A DNA stretch of 64,000 nucleotides from Marinobacter sp. F4218 (lineage in GTDB: Bacteria; Pseudomonadota; Gammaproteobacteria; Pseudomonadales; Oleiphilaceae): assembly GCF_019443085.1 (NCBI RefSeq), contig NZ_JAHZIL010000003.1:496001-560000 (forward strand), given 5' to 3'. Position numbers and translations under genes: made by a program. Below the pieces are notes generated by a model. The model did no database searches and was not told the origin of the DNA. It saw nothing but the letters and a program-made list of their open reading frames with translations. Position 1 is the first letter of the stretch. Each line of letters opens with the position of its first letter. Below, one piece after another: positions 19,183 to 29,426 of the stretch.

Positions 19183-19608
19183 ATGATGTCTGACAGGAAG
19201 CAGTTTGCGTTGGTAATGGTGGTTGCCGCCCTGTTTGTTGGCTGGCTTGGCTGGCGCGGATTCGAAATTATCAGTCTGAACGACCGCCTGAAAGCCGATG
19301 AAAAGGTCGCCAGCTATCCCTATCAGCACAGGGTTCTGCGTGTGGAAGGCAGCACAGCCATCATGAGTTCGCTGCGCTCCCATACAACGTCGACACAGGA
19401 AGCTCTGGGCACGGTTTTTCCAAACATGCGCAACCTGAGCGACGGTCATCGCTCGTGGCAAAAGGCTGAACGGGAACTCGCCCATATCCAGGCAAGGTCC
19501 GGTGATATCGTGCTGGGGGCGTCTGGAATCGACCGGATTCGCTGGGAACTTGACGAAAACTGGTACCATCTCCAGGCAATGAAATCCAACTACGACACAG
19601 GGCTTTGA
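19183..19608 (+). CDS. Small membrane-anchored protein of unknown function
   Basis: 141 residues with one membrane helix near the N-terminus (about residues 9-28, ending VGWLGWRGFEI) and a soluble, Arg/His-rich remainder, presumably periplasmic. GGAG sits 7 bases before the ATG at 19183. I recognise no domain. The stop overlaps the region where srkA begins, so the two are probably co-transcribed. Confidence 0.75.
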   Translation: MMSDRKQFALVMVVAALFVGWLGWRGFEIISLNDRLKADEKVASYPYQHRVLRVEGSTAIMSSLRSHTTSTQEALGTVFPNMRNLSDGHRSWQKAERELAHIQARSGDIVLGASGIDRIRWELDENWYHLQAMKSNYDTGL

Positions 19609-19619
19609 CCACTTTCAAT

Positions 19620-20636
19620 ATGACCCATGACTCTCCACTGGCCACATCGCCCCATCCGTACGACTCACTGACTCCCGACATCATTCTGGACGCCATGGAA
19701 GAGGCCGGCTTCGCGGTCAGTGGACGGCTATTTTCCCTCAACAGTTATGAAAACCGGGTGTACCAGATCGGGCTGGACGAAGGCGCACCGGTGATCGCCA
19801 AATTCTACCGCCCCGGCCGCTGGAGTGAAGCTGAGATCCGTGAGGAGCATGAATTCACGCTGGAACTCGTTAATGCCGACATCCCCGTGGTTGCGCCATT
19901 GGCCATGCCCTCGGGCGATACGCTCGGACGACACGGCGACTTCCTGTTCGCGGTGTTTGCCCAGCGCGGCGGTCAGGCGCCGGATGTCAGCGTAACAGAT
20001 ACCCTGTACCGGCTGGGCCAGTGGCTCGGACAGATGCATAACATCGGTGCAAGCAAGCCGTTCAGGCACAGGCCGGGCATCTCGCTTCTGGACGGCATCG
20101 AAAGGAAAAACCGGCTGCTGGTCGAAGGCGACTGGGTTCCGGATGATCTTCGCCCTGCATGGGACAGCCTGATTCCGGACCTGATCCAGGCCTGCGGCGC
20201 CCGGATTGACGAGGCCGGCCCGGTCGCCACCCTGAGACTCCACGGCGACTGTCATGCCGGCAACATACTCTGCCGGGACGAACAGATGTTGTTCGTGGAC
20301 CTCGACGACTGCCGCACGGGACCTGCGGTCCAGGACATGTGGCTACTGCTCAATGGCGAGGATTCCGAGCGCGGAGCCCAACTGGGCGAACTGCTTGAGG
20401 GCTATGAGATGTTCCGGGACTTCAATCGCCGGGAACGCCACCTGATCGAACCCCTGCGCTGTTACCGCCAGATTGCCCACTGTGCGTGGCTGGCCAAACG
20501 CTGGGACGACCCGGCCTTCCCCCGGTTCTTTCCGTGGTTTGGCCAGCCACGATTCTGGTCCGATCAGATTCTGTCTCTGAGAGAACAGCTGGCCGCCCTG
20601 CAGGCACCCTCGATCTCCCTTCCCGGGCAATACTGA
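19620..20636 (+). CDS. srkA: Stress response kinase SrkA (YihE family)
   Basis: 338 residues of the aminoglycoside-phosphotransferase/YihE kinase fold. SLNSYENRVYQIGLDEG is the nucleotide-loop segment, the Lys of VIAKFYRPGRW contacts ATP, LHGDCHAGNIL is the catalytic loop and FVDLDDC the metal-binding segment. SrkA protects E. coli from MazF-dependent death under stress. The ATG at 19620 is used; a TTG at 19605, overlapping the previous stop and preceded by AGGG, is an alternative that adds 5 residues. Confidence 0.92.
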   Translation: MTHDSPLATSPHPYDSLTPDIILDAMEEAGFAVSGRLFSLNSYENRVYQIGLDEGAPVIAKFYRPGRWSEAEIREEHEFTLELVNADIPVVAPLAMPSGDTLGRHGDFLFAVFAQRGGQAPDVSVTDTLYRLGQWLGQMHNIGASKPFRHRPGISLLDGIERKNRLLVEGDWVPDDLRPAWDSLIPDLIQACGARIDEAGPVATLRLHGDCHAGNILCRDEQMLFVDLDDCRTGPAVQDMWLLLNGEDSERGAQLGELLEGYEMFRDFNRRERHLIEPLRCYRQIAHCAWLAKRWDDPAFPRFFPWFGQPRFWSDQILSLREQLAALQAPSISLPGQY

Positions 20637-20669
20637 TCAACCCATCGACCACATCCAAATGAGGTAGAC

Positions 20670-21035
20670 ATGAGCCAGAATGAGGCCCGTTTCACCGTAC
20701 GCAGTCTGATTGTCACCGCCATTGTCACGGCGATCGCCACAGTCATGGTGCTTGAAACCAGCGGCAAGATTGACCATTCGGACAACAAGGACCACGTACC
20801 TGTCGGTGACTTCCAGGCCATTCACGTGACCCCGGAAGAGCCCTTCCGGATGTCACCGAAAGCCTCCGAATTGCACGCTGCCTGTGAAAACGGATTCCTG
20901 GCTATCGCGGCGGACGCGGACCCCTCGTTTCGCGGCATCCTGGTAGACTACAAAAACCGCGGGGTCCGTTGCAGCCGACCGGCGCCGACCGCTCCCGCCG
21001 TGCCCGATACGGAGGAGGTCGATAGCAATGGCTAA
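20670..21035 (+). CDS. Small membrane-anchored protein of unknown function
   Basis: 121 residues. An uncleaved-type N-terminal helix (about residues 12-29) is followed by a soluble part containing two Cys and a Pro/Ala-rich tail. GAGG stands 6 bases before the ATG. It overlaps cmoA by eight bases, so it is in the cmoA-cmoB transcript and probably co-translated. No family recognised. Confidence 0.75.
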   Translation: MSQNEARFTVRSLIVTAIVTAIATVMVLETSGKIDHSDNKDHVPVGDFQAIHVTPEEPFRMSPKASELHAACENGFLAIAADADPSFRGILVDYKNRGVRCSRPAPTAPAVPDTEEVDSNG

Positions 21036-21783
21036 GTCAGGGCAGCCGCCAGAGCAGATCACAGACCGGCTCTTCGCCACCGAGCGTCGACCCGAGGATT
21101 TCCGCTTCGATGCTTCAGTGGCGCGGGTGTTTCCGGACATGATCCGCCGCTCGGTCCCCGGGTATACCACCATCATTCCCATGATCGAAGTGATCACCGA
21201 GCAATACGCGCAGGCAGACTCCCATTGCTACGACCTGGGCTGCTCCCTGGGCGCGTCCACTCTGGCGATGCGGCATGGCATTTCACACCCGGACTGCGCA
21301 CTCGTGGGAGTCGACAACTCCAGCGCCATGATCGAGCGCTGCGAACATTACATCGCGCTGGATGACAGCTCACTGCCAGTGACCCTGCGCTGCGAGGACA
21401 TCCTTGAGACCGAACTCAGCGATGCCTCGGTAACCACGCTGAACTTCACTCTCCAGTTTGTTCCGCCCGATCGTCGAACCGACCTGCTCACCCGTATCGC
21501 CGAGGCCACGCGTCCGGGCGGGGTGCTGATCCTATCTGAGAAAATCCGTTTTGAGTCCGACGAGGAACAGGATATCCAGACCCGGCTGCACCATGAGTTC
21601 AAGCGGGCCAACGGCTACTCGGACCTGGAAATCAGCCAAAAGCGCTCCGCCATCGAACAGGTACTGATTCCCGAAACCCTGGCCGACCACAAGGAACGGT
21701 TGCTGGCCGGGGGATTTGATCAGGTTCTGGTCTGGTACCAGTGCTTCAATTTTGTCTCCATGCTGGCAATCAAGGCCCGCTGA
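21028..21783 (+). CDS. cmoA: Carboxy-S-adenosyl-L-methionine synthase
   Basis: 251 residues with the CmoA opening (ITDRLFA, FRFDASVARVFPDMIRRSVPGY) and SAM motif YDLGCSLGAST. CmoA converts SAM and prephenate into carboxy-SAM, the donor for the 5-oxyacetate group at U34 of tRNAs that read family boxes. cmoB follows 16 bases later. Confidence 0.95.
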   Translation: MAKSGQPPEQITDRLFATERRPEDFRFDASVARVFPDMIRRSVPGYTTIIPMIEVITEQYAQADSHCYDLGCSLGASTLAMRHGISHPDCALVGVDNSSAMIERCEHYIALDDSSLPVTLRCEDILETELSDASVTTLNFTLQFVPPDRRTDLLTRIAEATRPGGVLILSEKIRFESDEEQDIQTRLHHEFKRANGYSDLEISQKRSAIEQVLIPETLADHKERLLAGGFDQVLVWYQCFNFVSMLAIKAR

Positions 21784-21799
21784 ATACATTCAGAGAATC

Positions 21800-22792
21800 A
21801 TGGCAACTTTCGACTGGAAAAAACACTTTGAACCACTGCTCGCCGAGCTTGCGCAGAGCGGGCAGGCCCGCTGGGCCGACCGCCTTCGCAGTCAACTTAC
21901 CCATCGTTTTGACGACGCCCCGCACGGTGACCTGGACCGCTGGCTGGCGGCACTGAACGAACTGCCTGAGCTTAGCGGGGTTGAAACAGACCTTGAGCGC
22001 CCGGCCATCACCCTGAGTACCCCGGATGGCCTGACCGCCCTTCAGAAGACACGGCTGGAGAACGCCCTCCGTGGGCTGATGCCCTGGCGTAAGGGGCCCT
22101 TCGACTTCTTCGGAACCTACATTGACACCGAGTGGCGATCTGACTGGAAGTGGGACCGGGTACGGCCGTACCTGTCTGAGTTGTCTGGCCGACGCATTCT
22201 GGACGTCGGTTGCGGCTCCGGCTACCACTGCTGGCGCATGCTCGGCGAGGGCGCAGAACGCGTTATCGGCATTGATCCGGGTCTGCTCTTTCTGTTTCAG
22301 TTCCTCAGCGTGAAACGCTATCAAGGTGATGTGCCGGTGGACCTGTTGCCGGTGCGGATGGAGGACTTGCCAGACAACCTGCAGGCCTTCGATACCACCT
22401 TCTCGATGGGCGTGCTTTACCATCGCCGCTCCCCCCTGGATCATCTGCTCGAACTCAAGGGCACACTCCGGCGCGGCGGTGAACTGGTGCTGGAAACGCT
22501 GGTCGTGGACGGCCCGGAAGGCTTCACGCTGATGCCGGAGGACCGGTATGGGAAGATGCGTAACGTCTGGTTCCTACCCAGCTGCGATACCCTGCTGCGG
22601 TGGCTGGACCGCACGGGCTTCCGCAACGCCCGGATCGTGGACGTCACTGAAACCACCACCGATGAGCAACGCAGTACCGAGTGGATGCGCTTCAATTCAC
22701 TTCAGGACTTCCTGGACCCGGCCGATCCGTCCAGGACAATCGAAGGCTACCCGGGCCCCAAACGGGCAACCATCATCGCCGAGAAACCCTAG
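21800..22792 (+). CDS. cmoB: tRNA U34 carboxymethyltransferase
   Basis: 330 residues; the E. coli enzyme has 323. SAM-binding motif RILDVGCGSGYHCWRML near residue 145, and FSMGVLYHRRSPLDHL, a CmoB-specific block. It transfers the carboxymethyl group of carboxy-SAM to 5-hydroxyuridine-34. Start MATFDWKKHF at 21800. Confidence 0.95.
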   Translation: MATFDWKKHFEPLLAELAQSGQARWADRLRSQLTHRFDDAPHGDLDRWLAALNELPELSGVETDLERPAITLSTPDGLTALQKTRLENALRGLMPWRKGPFDFFGTYIDTEWRSDWKWDRVRPYLSELSGRRILDVGCGSGYHCWRMLGEGAERVIGIDPGLLFLFQFLSVKRYQGDVPVDLLPVRMEDLPDNLQAFDTTFSMGVLYHRRSPLDHLLELKGTLRRGGELVLETLVVDGPEGFTLMPEDRYGKMRNVWFLPSCDTLLRWLDRTGFRNARIVDVTETTTDEQRSTEWMRFNSLQDFLDPADPSRTIEGYPGPKRATIIAEKP

Positions 22793-22795
22793 GCA

Positions 22796-22829
22796 CAAAA
22801 AAACCGCCCTGAAGTTTCCCACAGGGCGG
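22796..22829 (-). terminator. Intrinsic terminator of purA (may also serve cmoB)
   Basis: CCGCCCTG and CAGGGCGG pair over a 10-base loop. Read on the minus strand a run of seven T follows, 18 bases after the purA stop. Confidence 0.88.
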
Positions 22830-22846
22830 CTATTCTGCTCTATCAA

Positions 22847-24151
<1,305 letters not shown>

Positions 24152-24225
24152 TCAATGCGGCTGTCCCAGAGGACAGACGGTTCGCAAGTTTACCTGTAAA
24201 TGAGTTCACCGACGCCCGACAGGCC

Positions 24226-25407
24226 TCAGCCCAGTTTCTCAACGACCCACTGGCCGCCCCGTTTAACCAGTTTCCGGTCGCAGCCTTTGGCGGCCGGATC
24301 GGCTCCGGCATCGTCCGGGAGCGCGCGAATAACTGTCTCGGTCAATCTCAAACCGGAAATAGCGCTTTCAAGCGCCGGATCTTCATCGGCCGGAGCCCAG
24401 ATTGCGCCGACCCGCTTCTGAACCCGCTCTCCCAAAGAAACCAGGGCGCGGATGTCCAGACTGAACCCGGTCGCCGGGCGAGCGCGGCCGAAATCACTGC
24501 CGATGGCGTCATAGCGACCACCCTTGGCCACCGAATCCCCGTGGCCGGGTACATAAGCGGCAAATACCAGACCGGTGTGGTAGTTATACCCACGCAGCTC
24601 ACAGAAATCGAAGCCCACGCTTACTTCCGGATAATCCCGCGCCAGCATGTCACAGACGCGACCGAGTTTTTCCAGGGCCGCGTCAAGTTCTGGCGAGGCG
24701 CCCGCCAGAATCCGCCGTGCTTCGATCAGCGCTTCCGTACCGCCACTGACTCGCGCCAGCTCGCGCAACCGCGCGCCCGCAGATCCGGACGGACAATGCC
24801 CCAGCAGCTCGTCCAGCTCCGGCACCGATTTGCGGGCCATGGCATCGAAGATGGCCGCTTCAGTGTCGCGATTGAAGTCGGCGTCACCGATAAGGCTCTG
24901 GTAAATCGAAACATGCGCCAGATCGAGATGAATACGGGGCAGACCGGACACTCGCAAAGTCTCCAGCATCAGGCTGATCACTTCCATATCGGCGGCTTCG
25001 GATTCGCTGCCGAACAGCTCACACCCTGCCTGAATCGGCGTCCTGCCAGTCAGCATGTGCCGGGGCCGTGTATGCAGGACATGACCGGCGTAACAAAGGC
25101 GGGTAATGCCTTCCTGCCCCATCGTATGCGCATCGATACGGGCGGCCTGGGGTGTCATGTCGGCCCGGACCCCCATCATGCGGCCAGTCAGCTGATCCGT
25201 GAGCTTGAAGGTCTGCAGCTCCAGATCGTGCCCGGTACCGGTGAAAAGTGACTCGAGATATTCAATCAGCGGTGGGATTACAAGCTGGTAGCCCCAGCGT
25301 TGGCAGGTATCCATTACATCCCGGCGCAGGGATTCGATCCGTCCGGCCAGGGGCGGCAGAATGTCCTCTACCCCGTCCGGCAGTAACCAGCGATCAGATA
25401 CTGTCAT
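24226..25407 (-). CDS. hisZ: ATP phosphoribosyltransferase regulatory subunit
   Basis: 393 residues resembling HisRS catalytic cores: LLPDGVEDILPP opening, FKLTDQLTGRMMGVRADMTPQ as class II motif 2, and GFDFCELRGYNYHTGLVF late in the chain. HisZ lacks synthetase activity and forms a complex with short HisG to make the first histidine enzyme. It lies next to purA, as in pseudomonads; hisG is not in the window. Confidence 0.93.
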   Translation of the reverse strand: MTVSDRWLLPDGVEDILPPLAGRIESLRRDVMDTCQRWGYQLVIPPLIEYLESLFTGTGHDLELQTFKLTDQLTGRMMGVRADMTPQAARIDAHTMGQEGITRLCYAGHVLHTRPRHMLTGRTPIQAGCELFGSESEAADMEVISLMLETLRVSGLPRIHLDLAHVSIYQSLIGDADFNRDTEAAIFDAMARKSVPELDELLGHCPSGSAGARLRELARVSGGTEALIEARRILAGASPELDAALEKLGRVCDMLARDYPEVSVGFDFCELRGYNYHTGLVFAAYVPGHGDSVAKGGRYDAIGSDFGRARPATGFSLDIRALVSLGERVQKRVGAIWAPADEDPALESAISGLRLTETVIRALPDDAGADPAAKGCDRKLVKRGGQWVVEKLG

Positions 25408-25532
25408 GAGATTACGTTGTCCGTCAGGCCCGCTTCGGCGAGAGCGCCGTGGGGTTTACACAGGATTTATGGCGAATTCCGCGGCAAAAACCGGAAACAA
25501 AACCGTCGGAATTTTACACGGTTGGTCGGCAC

Positions 25533-25566
25533 AAAAAAACCGGAATACCGAGGTATTCCGGTTTTT
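25533..25566. terminator. Strong terminator between hflC and hisZ
   Basis: AACCGGAATACC and GGTATTCCGGTT form a 12-base stem with a 2-base loop; A-rich and T-rich flanks make it work in either direction. It ends the hfq-hflX-hflK-hflC transcripts on the minus strand 20 bases after the hflC stop. Confidence 0.93.
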
Positions 25567-25585
25567 CGATCCGGGAGGCGGAGCT

Positions 25586-26461
25586 TCAGCGACCGCCCTG
25601 AGGATCCTTCAGGAATTTCATGAAGTCACTGTCGGAGTCAATGACCATGATATCGTCCTTGCTGGAGAAGGTATTCCGATACGCCTGCAGACTGCGATAA
25701 AAGCTGTAGAACTCGGCATTTGAGCCATAGGCATCTGCATAGATCGTAGCCGCCTGGCCATCGCCTTCACCGCGGGTCTCCTCAGACTCTGCGAACGCTT
25801 CAGCCAGGATTACGGTGCGCTGACGATCGGCATCCGCACGGATGCCTTCTGCCAACTCACGGCCCCGAGAGCGGAATTCCTGGGCCAGCTTCTCTCGCTC
25901 GGTCGCCATACGGCGGTATACGTTCTCACTGACCTGACCGGGAAACTCGATCGCTTTCACCCGAACATCCAGCACCTCAATGCCAAATTCTTTGAGGGAG
26001 GTCTCGTTCACCCGGTCACGCAGTGAGTGCATCAGCTCATCGCGCTGCCCGGATACCACTTCGTGCATGGTACGAATACCAAACTCGTCACGCAGGCCAT
26101 TGTCGACCCGGGACAGCAGCAGAGACTGTGCCCGGTATTCGTCGCCGCCGGTGGCACGATAGAACTGGTCAACGTCACGGATTTTCCAGGCAATGTAGGA
26201 ATCCACATCCAGCGGCTTCTTCTCGACCGTCAGGTACTGGCGGGACGGAAGATCCATGGTCAGCACCCGGATATCGAATTCCCGGACCTGATCAATGACC
26301 GGCACTTTGAAATGGATCCCGGCCTGAATGTCGGTTTCCACCAACTCACCAAAGCGCAACATAACGCCCCGGTGCGTTTCCGGGATGATGTACACGCTGG
26401 ACAGCACGAGCAGGACAACAATGAGGGCGCCTGCAAGACCCACTACACCTTTAGGTCCCAT
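25586..26461 (-). CDS. hflC: FtsH protease modulator HflC
   Basis: 291 residues: one N-terminal membrane helix (about 6-25, ending VYIIPETHRGVMLRFGE) and a periplasmic SPFH/Band 7 domain (about 20-190). With HflK it forms a large cage around FtsH and limits access to membrane substrates. It begins two bases after the hflK stop. Confidence 0.96.
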   Translation of the reverse strand: MGPKGVVGLAGALIVVLLVLSSVYIIPETHRGVMLRFGELVETDIQAGIHFKVPVIDQVREFDIRVLTMDLPSRQYLTVEKKPLDVDSYIAWKIRDVDQFYRATGGDEYRAQSLLLSRVDNGLRDEFGIRTMHEVVSGQRDELMHSLRDRVNETSLKEFGIEVLDVRVKAIEFPGQVSENVYRRMATEREKLAQEFRSRGRELAEGIRADADRQRTVILAEAFAESEETRGEGDGQAATIYADAYGSNAEFYSFYRSLQAYRNTFSSKDDIMVIDSDSDFMKFLKDPQGGR

Positions 26462-26463
26462 GA

Positions 26464-27648
26464 TTATCTGCTCCTCCGTACATTAGTGTCCTGCCTGGAA
26501 CGCAGCTCCTTGATGACCTGATCGGTCAGGGACTGAATATCCATCTGGTCGCCGCTGCCGTCCGAAGACTGACCACCGCTGCGCGGGAGCCTCCCTTGGG
26601 TCAGGCGATCCAACGGCAGATACATCATGTTGCCACTGCTTTCGGTATCCACAAGGATCTTGCTGCTGCTGGACAGCACCGTTTCCAGGGTCTGCAGGTA
26701 CATGCGGTCACGGGTAACCGTCGGTGAATTCTGATAAACCGCCAACAACTCGAGGAAGCGCGCGGTTTCGCCTCGGGCCCGCTCGATGACTTCCTGTTTG
26801 TAGGCGTTAGCTTCCTCAATCATGCGCTGGGCCTGGCCTCGAGCTTCGGGAACCACCTTATTCCGGTAGGTTTCGGCTTCTTCCTTGACGCGCTGCTCAT
26901 CTTCCCGTGCGCGCTGAACTTCGCGGAAAGCATCCTGAACGGCCGGTGGTGGCTGAGTACTCTCAACGTTCACACGCACGATCTCCAGACCGGTACCATA
27001 CTCGACCAGGAACCGCTGCAGACGCTGTTCGACCCGGACGGACAGCTCAGCCCGGCCTTCGGTCAAAACGTCATCCAAAGACGAACTGCCCACTTCGTGA
27101 CGCAGGGCGCTGTCGGTGGCAAAAGCCAGTGCCTGATTCGAGTCGCGAACGTTCAGTACGTAGGCCTGTGCATCGCCGACCCGGTACTGAACCTGCAGAT
27201 CGACGGTCACGAGGTTTTCATCCTGGGTCAGCATCTGACCGCTGGATTCAGCAGTACGAACACTGGTCACCCGCACCTTGGTTACGTCATCGATCAGAGG
27301 CACCTTGAAACGCAAGCCGGGGTTTTCAGTCCGGTTGTACTCGCCAAAACGCAGAACAACCGCGCGTTCCTGCTCGTCAACGGTGTAGAAAGACTGGAAG
27401 ACCACATAGCCGGCCACCAGAATAGCGGCCAACGCGAGAATGGCCCCAAAGCCCCCCGCGCCACCACCGGTGCCGCTGCCACTGCCGCCGGACTTACCGC
27501 CTTTTCCGCCCAGCATTTTGTTCAGTTTATCGAGACCTTTCTTGAGCGCCTCGTCGAGGTCTGGCGGCCCCTGATCATCGCCGCGACGACCGCCGGTACC
27601 CCAGGGGTCATTGTCGTTGCGATTTCCACCCGGTTCGTTCCAGGCCAT
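26464..27648 (-). CDS. hflK: FtsH protease modulator HflK
   Basis: 394 residues starting MAWNEPGGNRNDNDPW with GGAGAG upstream. The N-terminus is Gly-rich and cytoplasmic (GGKGGKSGGSGSGTGGG at about 47-63), then one membrane helix (about 70-88), then a Band 7 domain (about 85-290) and long helix. The C-terminus has a short polar tail with SGGQSSDGSGDQ. Partner of HflC. Confidence 0.96.
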   Translation of the reverse strand: MAWNEPGGNRNDNDPWGTGGRRGDDQGPPDLDEALKKGLDKLNKMLGGKGGKSGGSGSGTGGGAGGFGAILALAAILVAGYVVFQSFYTVDEQERAVVLRFGEYNRTENPGLRFKVPLIDDVTKVRVTSVRTAESSGQMLTQDENLVTVDLQVQYRVGDAQAYVLNVRDSNQALAFATDSALRHEVGSSSLDDVLTEGRAELSVRVEQRLQRFLVEYGTGLEIVRVNVESTQPPPAVQDAFREVQRAREDEQRVKEEAETYRNKVVPEARGQAQRMIEEANAYKQEVIERARGETARFLELLAVYQNSPTVTRDRMYLQTLETVLSSSSKILVDTESSGNMMYLPLDRLTQGRLPRSGGQSSDGSGDQMDIQSLTDQVIKELRSRQDTNVRRSR

Positions 27649-27727
27649 AGTGCTCTCCGTTCCTGACTTATAGAATGGCTGCAAATACTAGGGATTTATC
27701 AGCGTCCCGGCAATAGCCTGCCAAATA

Positions 27728-29026
27728 TCAGGCTGGGCCATCGTCGAGACGGACCGAATTTTCGTTCATTCCGGCACGGCTCAGTAACTGACGCCAGTCC
27801 CGGTACTGCAATCGTACCTCAACGACGGCGTCACCACTTTCCCGGTGCTGTTCGCTCAACACCGAATTCGCTTCGTGGAGCAAGGCCCGCAGTTTGCCAT
27901 CAGCCGGTCCGAGCAGCACGTAATAGTGAACAACGTCCTCGGCAAGGCGTTCCACTATGGCATCAAACAGCCCGTCCAGGCCTTCACCCGTGACCGCAGA
28001 CACCCAGGCTCGCACCGGAATTCCATCTTCATTGCGCTCGACGCGAGGGGTGAAATTATCAAGTAAATCAATCTTGTTAAATACCTGAAGCGCGGGAATC
28101 TCATCCGCACCTATCCCCGCCAACACCTCTTCAACCTGCTCGATATTCTCATCCCGGCGGCTGTCATGGCAGTCGATGATGTGCAATAGCAGAGACGCTT
28201 GCGTTGTTTCTTCCAGCGTTGCCCGGAACGCCTCCACCAACTTGTGGGGGAGATGACGAATGAACCCGACGGTGTCGGCCACTACGACCGGGCCGATATC
28301 CGGAAGTTCCAACCGGCGCAGCGTCGGATCGAGCGTCGCAAACAACTGATCTGCTGCATATACGCTGGAAGTGGTAATTCGGTTGAACAAGGTCGACTTG
28401 CCGGCGTTGGTATAACCAACCAACGAAACTGTCGGGATGTCAGCACGCTTTCTCGCCCGCCGCCCCTGATTGCGCTGGCGACGAACCTTTTCCAGGCGCT
28501 TGTGGATGGACTTGATGCGCTCGCGCAACAGTCGACGGTCTGTCTCGAGCTGGGTCTCACCGGGCCCCCGCAGACCGATACCCCCTTTCTGACGCTCCAG
28601 GTGGGTCCAGCCCCGAACCAGACGCGTCGACATATGCTCAAGCTGGGCGAGCTCGACCTGCAGCTTACCTTCGTGGGTTCGTGCGCGCTGGGCAAAAATA
28701 TCGAGAATCACGCCGGTCCGATCCAGCACACGACATTTCAGGTCCCGCTCGATATTGCGCTCCTGGCTCGGGCTCAGGGCGTGGTTGAACAAGACCACAT
28801 CTGCCTCGTTCGCGCTGATGGCGTCACGAATTTCTTCCAGCTTGCCCTCACCCACGAACAGCCGGGGACTGGGCTGCTTACGAGAGCCATTGACTTCAGC
28901 CACAGGCTCAACGCCTGCTGATGTTACCAGCTCCCGAAATTCTTCGGGATCTTCGGTCTCTTGCTGGGAGGTGAAATCGATGTGGACCAGGATAGCCCGT
29001 TCACCGACATCTGGACGTTCAAACAA
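27728..29026 (-). CDS. hflX: Ribosome-associated GTPase HflX
   Basis: 432 residues. The HflX domain (about 1-190) holds FVGEGKLEEI and the GLRGPGETQLETDRR signature; the G domain (about 197-365) holds P-loop GYTNAGKST, DTVGFIRHLP and NKIDLLD. HflX splits stalled 70S ribosomes. The start is a TTG (27728-29026 frame, MFERPDVGERAILVHI), supported by family alignment and GGAG upstream; no ATG fits. Confidence 0.94.
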   Translation of the reverse strand: MFERPDVGERAILVHIDFTSQQETEDPEEFRELVTSAGVEPVAEVNGSRKQPSPRLFVGEGKLEEIRDAISANEADVVLFNHALSPSQERNIERDLKCRVLDRTGVILDIFAQRARTHEGKLQVELAQLEHMSTRLVRGWTHLERQKGGIGLRGPGETQLETDRRLLRERIKSIHKRLEKVRRQRNQGRRARKRADIPTVSLVGYTNAGKSTLFNRITTSSVYAADQLFATLDPTLRRLELPDIGPVVVADTVGFIRHLPHKLVEAFRATLEETTQASLLLHIIDCHDSRRDENIEQVEEVLAGIGADEIPALQVFNKIDLLDNFTPRVERNEDGIPVRAWVSAVTGEGLDGLFDAIVERLAEDVVHYYVLLGPADGKLRALLHEANSVLSEQHRESGDAVVEVRLQYRDWRQLLSRAGMNENSVRLDDGPA

Positions 29027-29062
29027 GTGTTTTCAGCTCCGAAACAGTCAAACTGTTAAACC

Positions 29063-29118
29063 ATAAAAACAAACACCCGCGCCCTTCCGAGCGGTGACGC
29101 TCTTCAGGGACGCGGGTG
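29063..29118 (-). terminator. Nested hairpin after hfq, before hflX
   Basis: On the minus strand an outer stem (CACCCGCGTCCCT against AGGGCGCGGGTG, one bulge) encloses an inner GAGCG/CGCTC hairpin and is followed by a T-rich tract. It starts 24 bases after the hfq stop and ends 37 bases before the hflX TTG, so it likely terminates or attenuates read-through from hfq into hflX. Confidence 0.75.
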
Positions 29119-29141
29119 ACAGTACCGGCGAGCCGGGTAAA

Positions 29142-29393
29142 TCAGTCTTCAGACTCACCCTCTCCTCCCGGGGCCTGCGGCGGAATGCGAACATTGCGGG
29201 CAGGTACCACGGTGGAAATAGCGTGCTTGTAGACCATCTGGCTGACAGTATTTTTCAGCAAAATCACGAATTGGTCGAAAGACTCGATCTGGCCCTGAAG
29301 CTTGATACCATTGACCAGAAAGATGGAAACCGGAATGCGTTCCTTGCGCAAAGCATTGAGGTAAGGGTCTTGTAACGAGTGCCCTTTTGACAT
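29142..29393 (-). CDS. hfq: RNA chaperone Hfq
   Basis: 83 residues: the Sm1 and Sm2 motifs ([20 protein letters not shown] and the [10 protein letters not shown] block) are complete, with Gln8 (SLQDPYLN), Phe/Asp of ESFDQF, and the YKHAIST distal-rim residues. The C-terminus is short and acidic (GGEGESED), as in Pseudomonas rather than E. coli. AGGAG precedes the ATG. Confidence 0.98.
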   Translation of the reverse strand: MSKGHSLQDPYLNALRKERIPVSIFLVNGIKLQGQIESFDQFVILLKNTVSQMVYKHAISTVVPARNVRIPPQAPGGEGESED

Positions 29394-29426
29394 GTGTGTT
29401 CTCCTGTTTTTAGTAAATGCAGATCG

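Noticed and set aside
27294-27482. Gly-rich repetitive segment of hflK as a simple-sequence repeat or insertion
   Set aside because: It is the normal Gly-rich N-terminal region of HflK proteins.
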